Source of the DNA: Apiospora phragmitis
Lineage: Eukaryota; Ascomycota; Sordariomycetes; Amphisphaeriales; Apiosporaceae
Reading direction: 5' to 3'
Assembly: GCA_038363925.1 (NCBI GenBank)
Contig: JAQQWL010000007.1
Span: forward strand, 1,922,001 to 1,986,000
Length of the DNA stretch: 64,000 nt
The translations under genes and the position numbers were made by a program. Below, piece by piece: positions 22,473 to 33,778 of this stretch. Within the stretch, counting starts at the first letter, position 1. Each line of letters begins with the position of its first letter. The notes beneath the pieces were generated by a model, which ran no database searches, was not told the DNA's origin, and saw nothing but the letters and a program-made list of their open reading frames with translations.

Positions 22473-24160
22473 TTATTTGTTCTGAAGAGGTTGGCCCATG
22501 CCACCGTAGGTCACCGTCTTGATGTGCTGGTATTCGTCAATGCCGTATTTTGAACCCTCGCGGCCGAAGCCAGATTGCTTCACACCACCAAAAGGAGCAG
22601 CAGTATCGGAGATCAGACCAGTGTTGACACCAACCATACCGACCTCTAACGCCTCAGCGACACGGTGGATGCGCTGGAAGTCGCGGGAGAAGAAGTAGCC
22701 TGCCAGTCCGACCTCTGCCTTGTTGGCCAGATCCACGACCTCTTGCTCCGTCGAGAAGGGGAATATGCCAGCAACGGGGCCGAAGGTCTCCTCGGAGGCA
22801 ATGGCCATGTCTTTCGTCATGCCGGTGATGACTGTGGGCTGGAAGAAGTTGGAGCCCAGGTCGGGCAGCCGCTGTCCGCCAACGAGCACCCGGGCACCGT
22901 GCTTCTCGGCATCCTGCACGTGCGACTCAACCTTGGACACGGCCCGGTCGTGAATCAAGGGCCCGTGGGTGATGCCCTCCTCGAAACCATTGCCAACCTT
23001 GAAGGCCTTGACCTTCTCGGCCACCTTCTTGGAAAACTCGTCATAGATACCTTCCTGGACGTAGATCCGGTTGGCGCAAACACACGTCTGGCCCGACGAA
23101 CGGAACTTGGAGGCAATAGCGCCGGCCACGGCAGCGTCCACATCAGCATCGTCGAATACGATGAACGGGGCATTTCCACCCAGTTCCATGGACATGATCT
23201 TCAGTGTTGACGAAGCTTGCTTCATCAGTAGTTTTCCGACAGGGGTCGAGCCGGTGAAAGACACCTTCCTGATGGTTTCATGTGTCGTCAACAGCTCGCC
23301 GATCTGCGGTGTGTTCTTCATGGTTGTGACGACGTTCACAACGCCTTTGGGGATGCCGGCCCGGTGCGCCAACTCGCAGAGAGCCAAACTGGTGAAAGGC
23401 GTCTCGCCAGGTGCCTTGCATACTGTGGTGCAGCCCGCTGCCAGAGCCGGGCCGATTTTGCGCGTGATCATAGCGGCAGGGAAGTTCCACGGCGTGATGA
23501 GGCCTACAACGCCGACGGGCTCCTTGATGGTAACGATGCGGTTACCGGGAATAGAGGCTGGGATGTGGTCGCCGTGGATGCGGGGGGCTTCCTCGCTGAA
23601 CCATTCGAAGAAGTTGGCCGCATAGGTAACCTCGCCCTTGGCATCCGCGAGCGGCTTGCCGTTCTCCCAGGTGATAAGCGTCGCCAGGTCCTCCGCGTTC
23701 TCCGTCATCAGATCGTACCACTTGCGCAGCATCTTGGACCGCTCACGGCCCGTCTTGTGTCTGAAGGATTTGAAGGCGGTGGCGGCTGCCTCAATAGCCT
23801 TCTCGGTATCTTTGGCATCGAATTCGGGGCATGTGGAAATCAGCTTGCCGGTCGACGGGTCATGAACTTCGAACGTCTTGCCCGAGGCGGCCTTGACCCA
23901 TTCGCCATTGACGTAGCACACGTCGGTCTTCAAGAGCGACGGGTCTTTCAACTGTTCTCAGCGAGGCTGATTAGCTAGCTACATACACTACTATCGGCGC
24001 CCAGCAGCTGGGGAGCAATAACACCTACCTTGGGTACGGGCGACATGTTGGAGGATAAGCGCGTGGTTACGAGAGGAAGCGTGGATCTCTGGAAGCTGGA
24101 CTTGATGGGGTATCTGGCGGATGATGCGATGGTCTTATTCAGGCTTCGCAGGAGACTCAT
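22473..24160 (-). CDS. Succinate-semialdehyde dehydrogenase, probably mitochondrial
   Basis: Two exons, 24160-24029 and 23951-22473; 536 residues, frame intact. The first exon encodes a basic, Ser/Arg-rich N-terminus (MSLLRSLNKTIASSARYP...) that looks like a mitochondrial presequence. The aldehyde dehydrogenase core shows the NAD(P)-binding FTGSTPVGKLL, the general-base Glu in MELGGNAPF near residue 299 and the catalytic Cys in GQTCVCANRI near residue 334. The C-terminus has PFGGVKQSGFGREGSKYG, typical of the GabD/SSADH branch. The second Cys two residues after the catalytic one is the conserved redox pair of this branch. The enzyme oxidises succinate semialdehyde to succinate, the last step of the GABA shunt. 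No GABA transaminase or glutamate decarboxylase lies nearby. Confidence 0.93.
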
Positions 24161-25715
24161 GGTGAAAAGAGGAGGATTCCAAGCACCCCGCGGACGGCAA
24201 CGCGAGCAATCTAACAGTTACTTAAGGGACGAGAAGCCGATGGGCGGAGGCAAACATCTACTTAGGAAGATTGCGGACAAGACTACCGAGGCGGACGTGT
24301 ATGAGTATGGGGTGTACACACATCAACTCAACCCGTTTCCATGAAAGTTTTGGAGACAAGCAACATTCGAACATGAACATGCAGGTAGCCTATTTTCCAG
24401 CTCCAGCGCCCGGCCAGAACACATACCAGTGGGTTGCGACAAGTGACGTTGATTTGACACCACCACAGCGGCGTGCCCCTCGGTTGAGGAGCTTGGTGTG
24501 GGGTAGTGAGGTTATCTCCCAATACAGCAGGTCCACGCTGAGAACAGGGCGGGGCTTTGCGACTTTGCCGATATCTTTCTTCTAATCTTCAGCGCCGTTC
24601 CGCAAACTCCGTACCTGTCGTTTCTAGGTTGCAAACTAGACGGGGGGCATGATGAGGCTATCGTTGCACTCCCCTATCACCCGCGCAGTTATAACTCTTA
24701 CTATCTCACAAATAACTCCACTATGCTTATCAACGAGATTGCTATGCGATAGTCCCATATCTCACGGCGTTTGTCGACAAGGGAAACAAAGGCTCCCTAT
24801 CCGAAGTCGGACTACTGTGTCGCATACACCTGCTGTTCTCGTGTCAAGTGTCTCTTTAAATATCCGATTCATTGCTGGTCATGTCAGTCTCACTGTAAAA
24901 TATATGATTATTATACATAGGCTTGACTTCGGTATAAGTGCAACCTGTAGGTCGATTATATGTTTGCGCGCGCACCAACAATGGAGGCCCTGGTCACCGT
25001 GCCAGGTCAGCAAGGGGCGATGTGTTTACTTGGCTTAGGCCCATGGAAGAATCCCATACTCCTGAACCCAAGCACATGCTGCAAAAATCAGGATAGGAGA
25101 TATACCGCTGCAATAGCTAGCATAGGGGAGGATTCCCTCTATTCCATCGCGTGAGTAGTCCAGGGCGTTTGTCCGAACATTGGTAATGGTATACACATGA
25201 TCGTCCCAATAACACGAGTCGCTATGACTGCCTCGTGTGGTTGTTTCAGTTTGCAATGAAGACTAATTGCTTCCATGCAGGTATCTATTTGCCGTATGAT
25301 AGCGCAACGGAGTAACAGCCAGCCAGATTCCATGAACCTGTGCTTGGATCCCCCGCACTTTGGCATAGTGCCGGCTTTGCGCGTTACCCTCATTTGCTCC
25401 AATGAGGGCGTCGGTATCGTCTTTGGAAATCTTAAGATACTCTAATATGATGATGTAAGGTGTGTCGATCCGGGTATTCTGCACATCGGGATTCTTGGAT
25501 TAGTTGACATGTTTGGCGAAAAGCGATGGACTGACCTTGGCCATTCCTGCCCACGTCCGCCACCATCCTGAAATCCTGTCAAGGTAGCACCAGACAAAGC
25601 GCATGTCGTAGCCTCTAGTCAGGTGGCAGCCGTTTTTCTCGGTCATCTAGCTTCACGGAGACAGAGTCACTCTGCGAGATTTCAAACTACCAGTTTCGGC
25701 GGCAAACACGACACC
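24161..25715. other. Intergenic region between SSADH and the GH79 gene
   Basis: Divergent promoter region for both neighbours. Apart from one weak spliced candidate at 25263-25604 no gene or repeat is recognised. Confidence 0.35.
25263..25604 (-). CDS. Weak candidate: short spliced open frame, 94 residues
   Basis: Exons 25604-25536 and 25478-25263 flank a well-formed intron (GTCAGT donor, CTAAT branch-like site, TGCAG acceptor) and join in frame from an ATG to a stop. The first exon is Trp/Arg-rich (MRFVWCYLDRISGWWRTW). No family is recognised. A good intron with an in-phase junction is suggestive but can arise by chance at this length. It would be transcribed divergently from the GH79 gene, about 110 bases away. 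Confidence 0.2.
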
Positions 25716-27551
25716 ATGCGGCTTATACAAAACATAGGGCTGGTGCTGCTCCGCGCTGGCATTGTGTTATGTCAGGTGCGACAGCCTGCAATCAGTATTG
25801 ATTCTGCAGAGATCAAGTCAGGAACTCCGCTGGATGGCTTCCTCAGCTACTCCATCGAGTTCGCATCGTTCCCCGACTTCGCTGGTGAGTATACACTTGT
25901 CATTGCCATAAACCCAATGATCATCACGACTGATATACAGCTCAGGAAATAAAAGTAGTCCAAACAAGTTCTCGGACAACCTACTCGACAATATCGGCTA
26001 CCTGCAAGGTGACAAGCCGTACATCCGAGTTGGTGGCAATACGCAAGACTATGCCATCTACAATGCGAACCTGACGGTGGGTCTGAACGGCACCGTGAAT
26101 GTCACCAGGTCGCCGGACTACCCGACGACCATCGAGATAGGCCCCTCGTTCTTCGAGTCCTATAGCACATGGCCCAATGTCAAGTTCTCGCATGGCTTCA
26201 ACATGGGGGGCAACCACGACTCCAGGATCCAAGACACTCTAACCCAGACCGCCGAGCTTGCCTGTAAGGCACTCGGCACAGACAAGCTGTATGTGTGGGA
26301 ATATGGTAATGAGGCCGACTTATTCGCCACGAGTGCCCAAGGGCCGGTGAGAGCCTCCAGCTACAACGAGTCTGATTATGTCAACGAGTGGCTTGACGGT
26401 GTGGCCGTCATCAAGAGCGTTTTCCGGAAGAACTGCCCAGGTCTCGCGTCCATTGACACATACAAGTACATGGCGCCGTCCTTTGGCGGAGTTGCGAACC
26501 ACCTCAAGGCCCCGATAGCCTGGGCAGCTGGACTCGATAATACCGAGAACATCAAGTACTTCTCTTCCCACAAGTAAGTTCATTCCAACCTCGTTGCAGC
26601 GCCACTGTCTAGGCAATGATGATGAATTAACCCTCGAAACTGCAGCTACATCAGCGGAGCCGCCACCCCCGGCGTCACGCTCCAGGGCACGCTGATGAAC
26701 CACACGCGCACGCGCCTCAGCGTCGAGGCGCACGTTGACGAGTACAACGCCGTCCACCCGGGCGAGGACGTGCCGCACATCATGGGCGAGGCCAACTCGC
26801 TCTACAACCAGGGGCGGCCGGGCCTGTCCAACGCGTTCGGCGCGGCGCTGTGGGGCGTCGACTTCGCGCTCTACTGCGCCGCCCTCGGCATCCGCCGCGT
26901 GCACATGCACATGGGCACCGACTACCGCTACGCCTCGTGGCAGCCCATCGAGACCCCCCTCGCTAGCCGCGGCACCAAGGCCCCCTATTATGGAAATATC
27001 GCGGTCGCCGCCTTTCTGGGGAACCTGCGCATCGCCCCGTCCAGATCGCCCACCTACCCCTGACTGGCGGCGATACCGAGGCCGCCTATGCGGCGTACGT
27101 TGGCGGCAGCCTGAAGCGAGTCATGATCATCAACATGAACGCTTACAACTACACCAACACAAATACCAGCAGCGGCGGCAGTAGCAGCATGCACGCCGTC
27201 GACTGTGGGTGTGATGGCAGTGGTGGGCAGAGCAGCCCGAGCCCGCCACCGCCGCGGCCCGCGCGGGCATACAGCTTCTTTGTTGGTGGCGGGACGACGA
27301 CAGCGCGTGTGCAGCGGCTCTATGCGAACGGCAGCGACGCCATTACGGGCATCACCTGGGACGGCTGGAACTACAACTACGAGCTGGACGAGGGGCGCCC
27401 CGTCCGGCTGGCCAACGTGACGGTGGGCGAGACCGTCCAGGTCCAGAATGGCACGTTGAACATCACGGTGCCGGACTCGCAGGCCGTGATGGTGACGCTG
27501 GGAGTGTCGGATGAGACCCTTAACAGGCCGGCTAGGAAAAGGAGAACTTGA
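25716..27551 (+). CDS. Secreted GH79-family beta-glucuronidase-like glycosidase, one frame break
   Basis: Three exons, 25716-25884, 25946-26573 and 26646-27551; about 567 residues once a base lost from the C run at 27035-27038 is allowed for. Without it the frame stops at 27063. The N-terminus is a signal peptide (MRLIQNIGLVLLRAGIVLCQ). The catalytic (beta/alpha)8 part shows the acid/base Glu in VWEYGNEADLF and the nucleophile Glu in HIMGEANSLYNQG, both standard for GH79. The C-terminal beta-domain (ARAYSFFVGGG, VQRLYANGSDAITG, VQVQNGTLNITVPDSQAVMV) follows a short Ser/Gly/Pro-rich insert. Several N-glycosylation sequons are present. Fungal members release glucuronic acid or its 4-O-methyl form from arabinogalactan-type glycans outside the cell. 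Confidence 0.88.
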
Positions 27552-28104
27552 TTTGCCGCATATGTAATAAGTTTTCATTTTTGAACATACTCGAACGAAT
27601 GTCCAACGATATACTGTCCGCAAGAACAGGACATTCTACCCCAATATCCTACATGCAGATATAGCTAGACCTGACCGAATATGTGATGGCTCGTGGCTTT
27701 TGGGCAAGAAATCTCTTAGGGGTATTACGGCACTTATAAACACCAATAGACTGGCGGGCAAACATTTAAATCTGGCAAATTGTTCTGTAATTACTTAGCC
27801 ATCTCATCGTAATCTCGCAATAGCCCATGTGCGGGTCGCTATTTCTAATTCAGTATTCGTACAAAACCACTCAAACCCGCTCCACGTTACAAGCGAATGG
27901 GTGCGCATCGAAGGACAACATCGTGTCTCCAACGGGCGGGCCTGTTGATCATCACTTGGCCCAAAGTATCCCGTATCTTGCCCCGAGAACTCCAAGCACC
28001 GAGTTGACCATAAGGAAAATTATATATATAAATCTGCTGTGCACCAAACCTTACGGGCAAATTTTCGTCCTCTTCTTAACCATCCGCAACCAATCGACGA
28101 CTGC
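27552..28104. other. Convergent 3' region between the GH79 and membrane-protein genes
   Basis: Two genes end towards each other here. No additional gene is seen. Confidence 0.4.
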
Positions 28105-29108
28105 TCATGCGTGCTGTGACCGCAGAGGAAGCTTTCGTTCCAAAGTATTGAACGCCATGGTCCGCGGTGTAAATGGCACGGCCACCCCGCCGGTCCTGGG
28201 CGTGGGCGGGACACCAGTCATCTCCCAGTGGCTGTTGCCCTTGGGCGCGGCCGGAGAGCCCTCCTCCTCGTCGTCTGATTCGTAAAAGCCCTTCTTCTTG
28301 TCGGTTGGGAGCATGGCCCAGATGTTGAGGCCCAAGTTCACCAAGTAGATCGTACTGTATTGGAGAGAACATCGCGTGTAAGTAAGTACTTGGGGAAAAT
28401 GACCTATCGTGAGTCCGCGAGAAGGGAGATGAAAAAAACTTACAGCATAATTATAGTGGCGGCAAAGGTGCCCTTGGCCATGGCGCACGACTTCTGGATG
28501 CTCTGGTTCGCGACGACACTGCAGGGCTTGGCGATGTACCAAGCGGCAGGGCTGGGCTTCGTGGGGTCCGCGTAGTCGGGCCCGGCCTGGCCGTAGGTGC
28601 TCGCGGCGTAGAGGGCGACGAGCGAGACGTTGAACACCAGTGCGAGCAGGGGGTACCAAAGGTGCATGATGATGCCAATCATCTTAGTGATGAGGACGAA
28701 GAGGCTGATGACGGAGATGGCGACATTGAAGTTGGTTAAACTGCTTCGAGTGTAAGTCTAACTGTTTGTTCCCTCGGTGTCGCTGCTCTTGATTGATTCT
28801 GTCTTCTCTCCTGATTTGAGGCGAAAGGGGGAGAGGGGGGAAAGAGGGCAATACAAGACTTACGCTTCTGTCCAGACAAATGGTATGTGCGGCAGCGGCT
28901 CATAGTTGGCATATGCGTATAGTACGATATTGGGACTCGAATTGAAGCCCATCTCGTCACCGGCTCGCCATAGCTGTGTGCGATACAGATCCGGTTGTGC
29001 GATGCCATAAAGAGCCAGGACAGCGACAGTACCCAACAGCTCCAATATCATCAAATACCACATCGCCCTTATCGACCGCCATTCTCGGTGCAGGATCTTG
29101 TAGACCAT
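28105..29108 (-). CDS. Four-helix fungal membrane protein (MARVEL-like), function unknown
   Basis: Three exons, 29108-28864, 28740-28444 and 28354-28105; 263 residues, frame intact. The start MVYKILHREWRSIRAMWYL leads into four hydrophobic segments: LMILELLGTVAVLALYGI, VAISVISLFVLITKMIGII, PLLALVFNVSLVALYAA and FAATIIMLTIYLVNLGLNI. The loop between the last two carries two Cys (KPCSVV, KSCAMA). The cytosolic tail is acidic (FYESDDEEEG) and has Thr-Pro sites (PPTPRTG, FTPRT). Four helices with a polar tail recall fungal MARVEL-domain proteins of plasma-membrane microdomains, but the family assignment is only structural. The second intron-exon junction has two adjacent acceptors (AAGCAG) that would add or drop one Ser. 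Confidence 0.75.
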
Positions 29109-32100
29109 GGTGGTGGTCACTCAGTAGTAGGCCCGCAACCAAAGAAGTTAGGCGAGCACGAATGGAGGCGCAAGCTTCCCAGCTCGCGATAAGCCAGCCC
29201 AACGTATATCGAGCTGTTCGGAGAGGGGGGGCGGGACGGATGCAAAAGAATTCGAAGTGCTCTCTCAATTAAGAGACGTTTGTCTTCGCTGGCTGCCAGC
29301 AGTCGGAGGACTTTCTTTTACATCGAATGGCTTCCTCGTAGCCGGAAAAAAAGGAAGCAGAATCGATATCACAGCAAGGAGACGGCGGCGGCAAAGATTT
29401 ACAGCAAAGATTCACAGCAAAGCACATATAAGACACAGGGAGAGGAGAGTTCGGGGGGGGGCGGGCTGGAAGAGTTGGCCTCGTCCCGTCTTTAAGGCGA
29501 CTACTACTACTGGGCGTCAGCAAACAGCCCGCAACAGCAGCGGAAGGACGCGCTGCAGGTCAATCACGGATTGGATTTGCATGGTGATAGAGTGTCCCTT
29601 GAGGCCAATGAGGACCAATGAGAGGGGAATCTCGGGAATCTCGCGCAGGTCGTAAGCGCCGACTCCAAGGAATTGCCGGGGGATTTGAGTGGAGACGACC
29701 AATCATCGTCCCTCATGTAACCCTCGGCTTAGTAGAACTGGATTTCAAGGGACTCGGGAAGTCGGGGACTCGAGAGGAGCAGGGCATCTCATCTGGCAGA
29801 ACCAATGAAAGACCGACTCGCATTCAAAGGCTTGGGGTTTGGGAGGGATGGCAATCATGGCTTGCATTCGTCGGGTTCGATGCCGAGTTTTCATTGGCTG
29901 GTGGCTTTGGACACCACCAACCACATTATCCAACCAGCCTTCCCCCCTGGCCCCCCTCCCCAGTTTCTGTCCAACAGCCAACAGCAGCAGCACCCACCGC
30001 CGGCTCGGCAAGTGACAAGCTTCTCCAGCTACCTGCTGCATGCGAGGAGCCTCGAAGCGCTTGACTTTGAGTTGGTGATGGCGGGACCTGTAGCGGCAAA
30101 CGCTACACCCACCGTACGAGGACTCCCCCGAATCTGACAATCGTTGCACAATCATTACACGATGGTGGAGTCGAGACACCAGATGATTGCATCTTGGTGG
30201 TCTCCCATGCGCAGTGCGCAATTACAGTCACAGACCTTTGGCTGTATCTTAGAGAGGGTTGCACGCAATCATGCTCCTCAAGGCACCAGCCTGCTCCGAC
30301 ATGGTGTTGTCAAACGAGTTGGGCACACCACCAACAACCATATCAATTTTAGAGGGATCTACTCCGTACGCCGTACATACATTTGATTGAAGGCACCTCC
30401 AAGACTTTGGGGGCTGGCTGGGGTAGGCTGTCCTTTTTGGCGTGTTTCTATTTTTATCACAACTACACCCTACGGAGGACAAGTTCTTGACATGCTGCGC
30501 ATACCATGGCTACATACAAATATTCTCACCAGTTATCGGAATGATTCTAGCCGAGCTATACGTGCGTGAGGATCTGTAAGCTTTGCGCTGCCTACACTTT
30601 GTTGATTACGAGATGGCCGTGCTTGGTCCAGCAACAAGCTAGAAACCTGACATTGTAACCTGCCTGTTGAACTATATTAGTTAACGCCTATACAAACCAC
30701 TGTCAACACTTACTGCGCGACTTATTCATTCATGTGTTTGAAGCCTACTGACCAAATAACCTAGGGAGGTTCACCGCATGCCTCCCATGCTCAAGCCACC
30801 GTTGATGAAAAGTGGCGGTCGAGTTTAATGGGGTCACCCCTCACAGCAGTCAGAATGGACTATCGGCCTACTGGCTAATGTGAACGTGAATGGGAGGAAT
30901 AAGAGTTGACAAGAGAAGACACCCTGTTATAAACCAACTCGAGAGTCAGTGACTCTTGAAATTATCAGCAGGCAGACTATACCATCTAGCCATACTCCGT
31001 ACACTAGGTCTCACCTCATCTTCGAAACCATCCAATTGTAGACCCCAGTGAGATGGGCAGCTACCAGAGAAAACCCATGCAGCTACTCTGTACGCTGCTA
31101 AGAGCAAATATACGGTCGATAGTTCATTAGGGGTCTTCCGGATGCTGATTTGGAAGTGGATGGCGCAAATGTTGGTACCATCGAAAAGACGATTTTCTGA
31201 TACGATATGATGTGAGAGGTTGGGTGGGAGCCATTTTAGTGAGTGGGGTGTCGTCGACACAGTGTGCTTTGCTCGGATCAGCTACATTTGATGGATGGAT
31301 ACATGCTGATGACGAAGGTGGATAAGATCTTATCAGCCTTGGAGCCGAACGGCGCGCTCCAGGTCGAGTTTGGAAGGTCCTTGTATGGATTCCCGGGCCC
31401 GTGGTTCTGCCCTGTGGCGGGCTGATCCCCGAACTGGTTTCTATTCCCACGAGAATTGGCGCCAGAGGGCGCCGTGCGACCGACGGCTTAACCTCCGCGC
31501 TCGAAGCTCGAGCAGTGCGACGGCGGCTCAGTCTCGGCGTGGTGCAGGGACTGGTCTGGACCGCTCAGATCGACGATCGCATGCATAGAATTAGACCCCC
31601 CTGATGCTAGTGCCCAGTCATGTATGCCAGAGAATGGGCACTCCGGATGGAGACCCGAGCCTTGGGTGGTTTCTGACTTCAATGGAGGATTTCTCGACGT
31701 GCTGTCGCCATTTCAGGCTGATGACGAGATCAACTGCCGAGATATATATTGATGCTGCCACATGAATTTATACTGACGTAAAACCCTATCGTGGCAGACT
31801 TGCATGAAACGGGAGCACTGGTGGTGGAGCCAGACCTGAGTTGATGGGAATTATAGGATTACCATGTCTGGTGCGGATGGGATTCTGGATAGCTACATAC
31901 ATACATTCGCGCGTGTCCGCAAGACTCCTACGTATTTGCTTTACTTGCGTAAGACATAACACCTGACCTATCCTCGGATCCCTGGCCATGTAATGAATGT
32001 CGACACTGCAGTGGTTTTACGTCGAAAGCTTCCCATGCCTATTGTGAAACAATCTTTTCGAAACATACCTATTGGACGTTGAGGTTCGTCAATCGGTAGG

Positions 32101-33778
32101 AAGTGTTTACAGTACATAAATATGCCCAAGTCCGTAATCTCACGTGTCAATGGATAATATATGAGTGCATTTGTCGTTTCCTTGACTGGCATGCCTATAA
32201 GTTCGAGAAGAACCAAAATCTATGCTCGTTCTACATATGGTGGTGAGCTGACAAATGATAAGACTCGCCAACCAACCCACGAATCGATATACATACTGTG
32301 TCTACTTTAGGCATCTCTAGTATGAAAGCCTCATGACACGGGATCGGTTAAAGATCGACAGTGCGCAACCGGAAGCCCCTATTATCAGGAGGAGTAGCTC
32401 GATCTGACTGACTACATTCTTCCGTCTACAACCTAATGCGCAACTTAGTGCATGATGTGGTGGATGCGGCGAGAGACTGGTGTCATCCTACAATACCGCT
32501 TCGCATTGCGAAATCCAGCGCTGATAAAAGTCTTTATGTGGAAGAGTTGTAAGTGCTTCCTATCTCTTATGTGGCCGGCTCCCATTGAGTAAGTATGGAC
32601 GTGAAAACAGGGAGGTGACACAACGCACATACGGTAAGCAAGTAGCGATATGGGCCACTTTTTTTTTCTTATAGAACAGCCTGGACATGTCGATCATCCC
32701 AATAACCCTGCACACACTTCACCAAATTCATTGCGCTACCTTTGCTGATCAGCGGATGAAGTTTCAGGCATCTTGCCCTGCAAACGGGCAAAGGTTGTTT
32801 GTTTTCCCTGCGAAATCCCGGTACTATTGGCCTTTTCTCTATCTTTCCTCCTAACCAGCTGATTTTATCTACCTACACGTATTGGATTGCGAAGCCCATG
32901 GCCCATAGTCGTCGCAACCGGATTTCCCCCGAAGACCCCAAAGACGTTGAGATTACTATTCTGGCCCGCCCATTGTAGTCGCTTGCCCGTCCTACATACA
33001 TACATGCCCATTGCTCACTCGTTGTTACATCCTTCTATATCGCCTGCCATCCAATACCAAACCACCACAAGATCCACACCAGATCTTGATGAAAATCTGG
33101 AGCAATACATACGGCACTTGTGTCCCTGCAAATCGTACCAAACGAAGCCCACATTTTCTACATGATCCTCGGTCAGATCGAAGCAGGCAATTGTTGCTGC
33201 TGCACGAGCTGTTAGAAAGATACGGATACCTCCCTACGGTACACCAACCAGCTACTTCACCTCCTAAGCTGCCCCTCGGCTCAGTCTACCGCATCTAAGT
33301 TACAGCCTGGGTGGATAACCATAGTGGACAATACACTGCGGCCACCGTACCAGTCGGGTGGGTAGACGGACGATTGGACTGCTTTCAGCATAGATCGGGA
33401 TTCTTCTTTGCATCGTCCATATTGATATCCATCTACTACTACATATCTTGTCCTTGTTGCACCGCGTCTATATCCCTCCCCCCGGTAGTTGACGGCCCCG
33501 TTCGACCACCCGTTTTGGCCACAATCCTACTTTGGCGGTTGAACACCCCCCTAGGCGGCTTATGCCTAGCAACCCAGGTAGTAGTCCCCGACCGCAAGCT
33601 TCTTCCTGTTGCCCCCCCTCTGCCGCGATCTCTCATAAGCGTCGCACGCCCAAATCGTCGATTTCCCACGCTTACAGCACACTGACCCCCCCCTTCCAGC
33701 CAGTCAGGCGGACCTTGGGTTTGTGGCCGTTCAGATGTAAAAGTTTTATGACAGGGTTTTTCACCGCTGGCTTGCTTC
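29109..33778. other. Gene-poor interval of about 4.7 kb
   Basis: No protein family, tRNA, rRNA or transposon is recognised. Open frames are short, mutually overlapping and without motifs. The last 900 bases before the histidine kinase are pyrimidine-rich and contain short upstream ATG frames, for example a 26-codon frame near 32899, so part may be a long 5' leader. A noncoding transcript cannot be excluded. Confidence 0.35.

Noticed and set aside
17616..29108. A secondary-metabolite or catabolic gene cluster around the isochorismatase-family, SSADH and GH79 genes
   Set aside because: No polyketide or peptide synthase, no shared regulator or transporter, and housekeeping mitochondrial genes lie between them.
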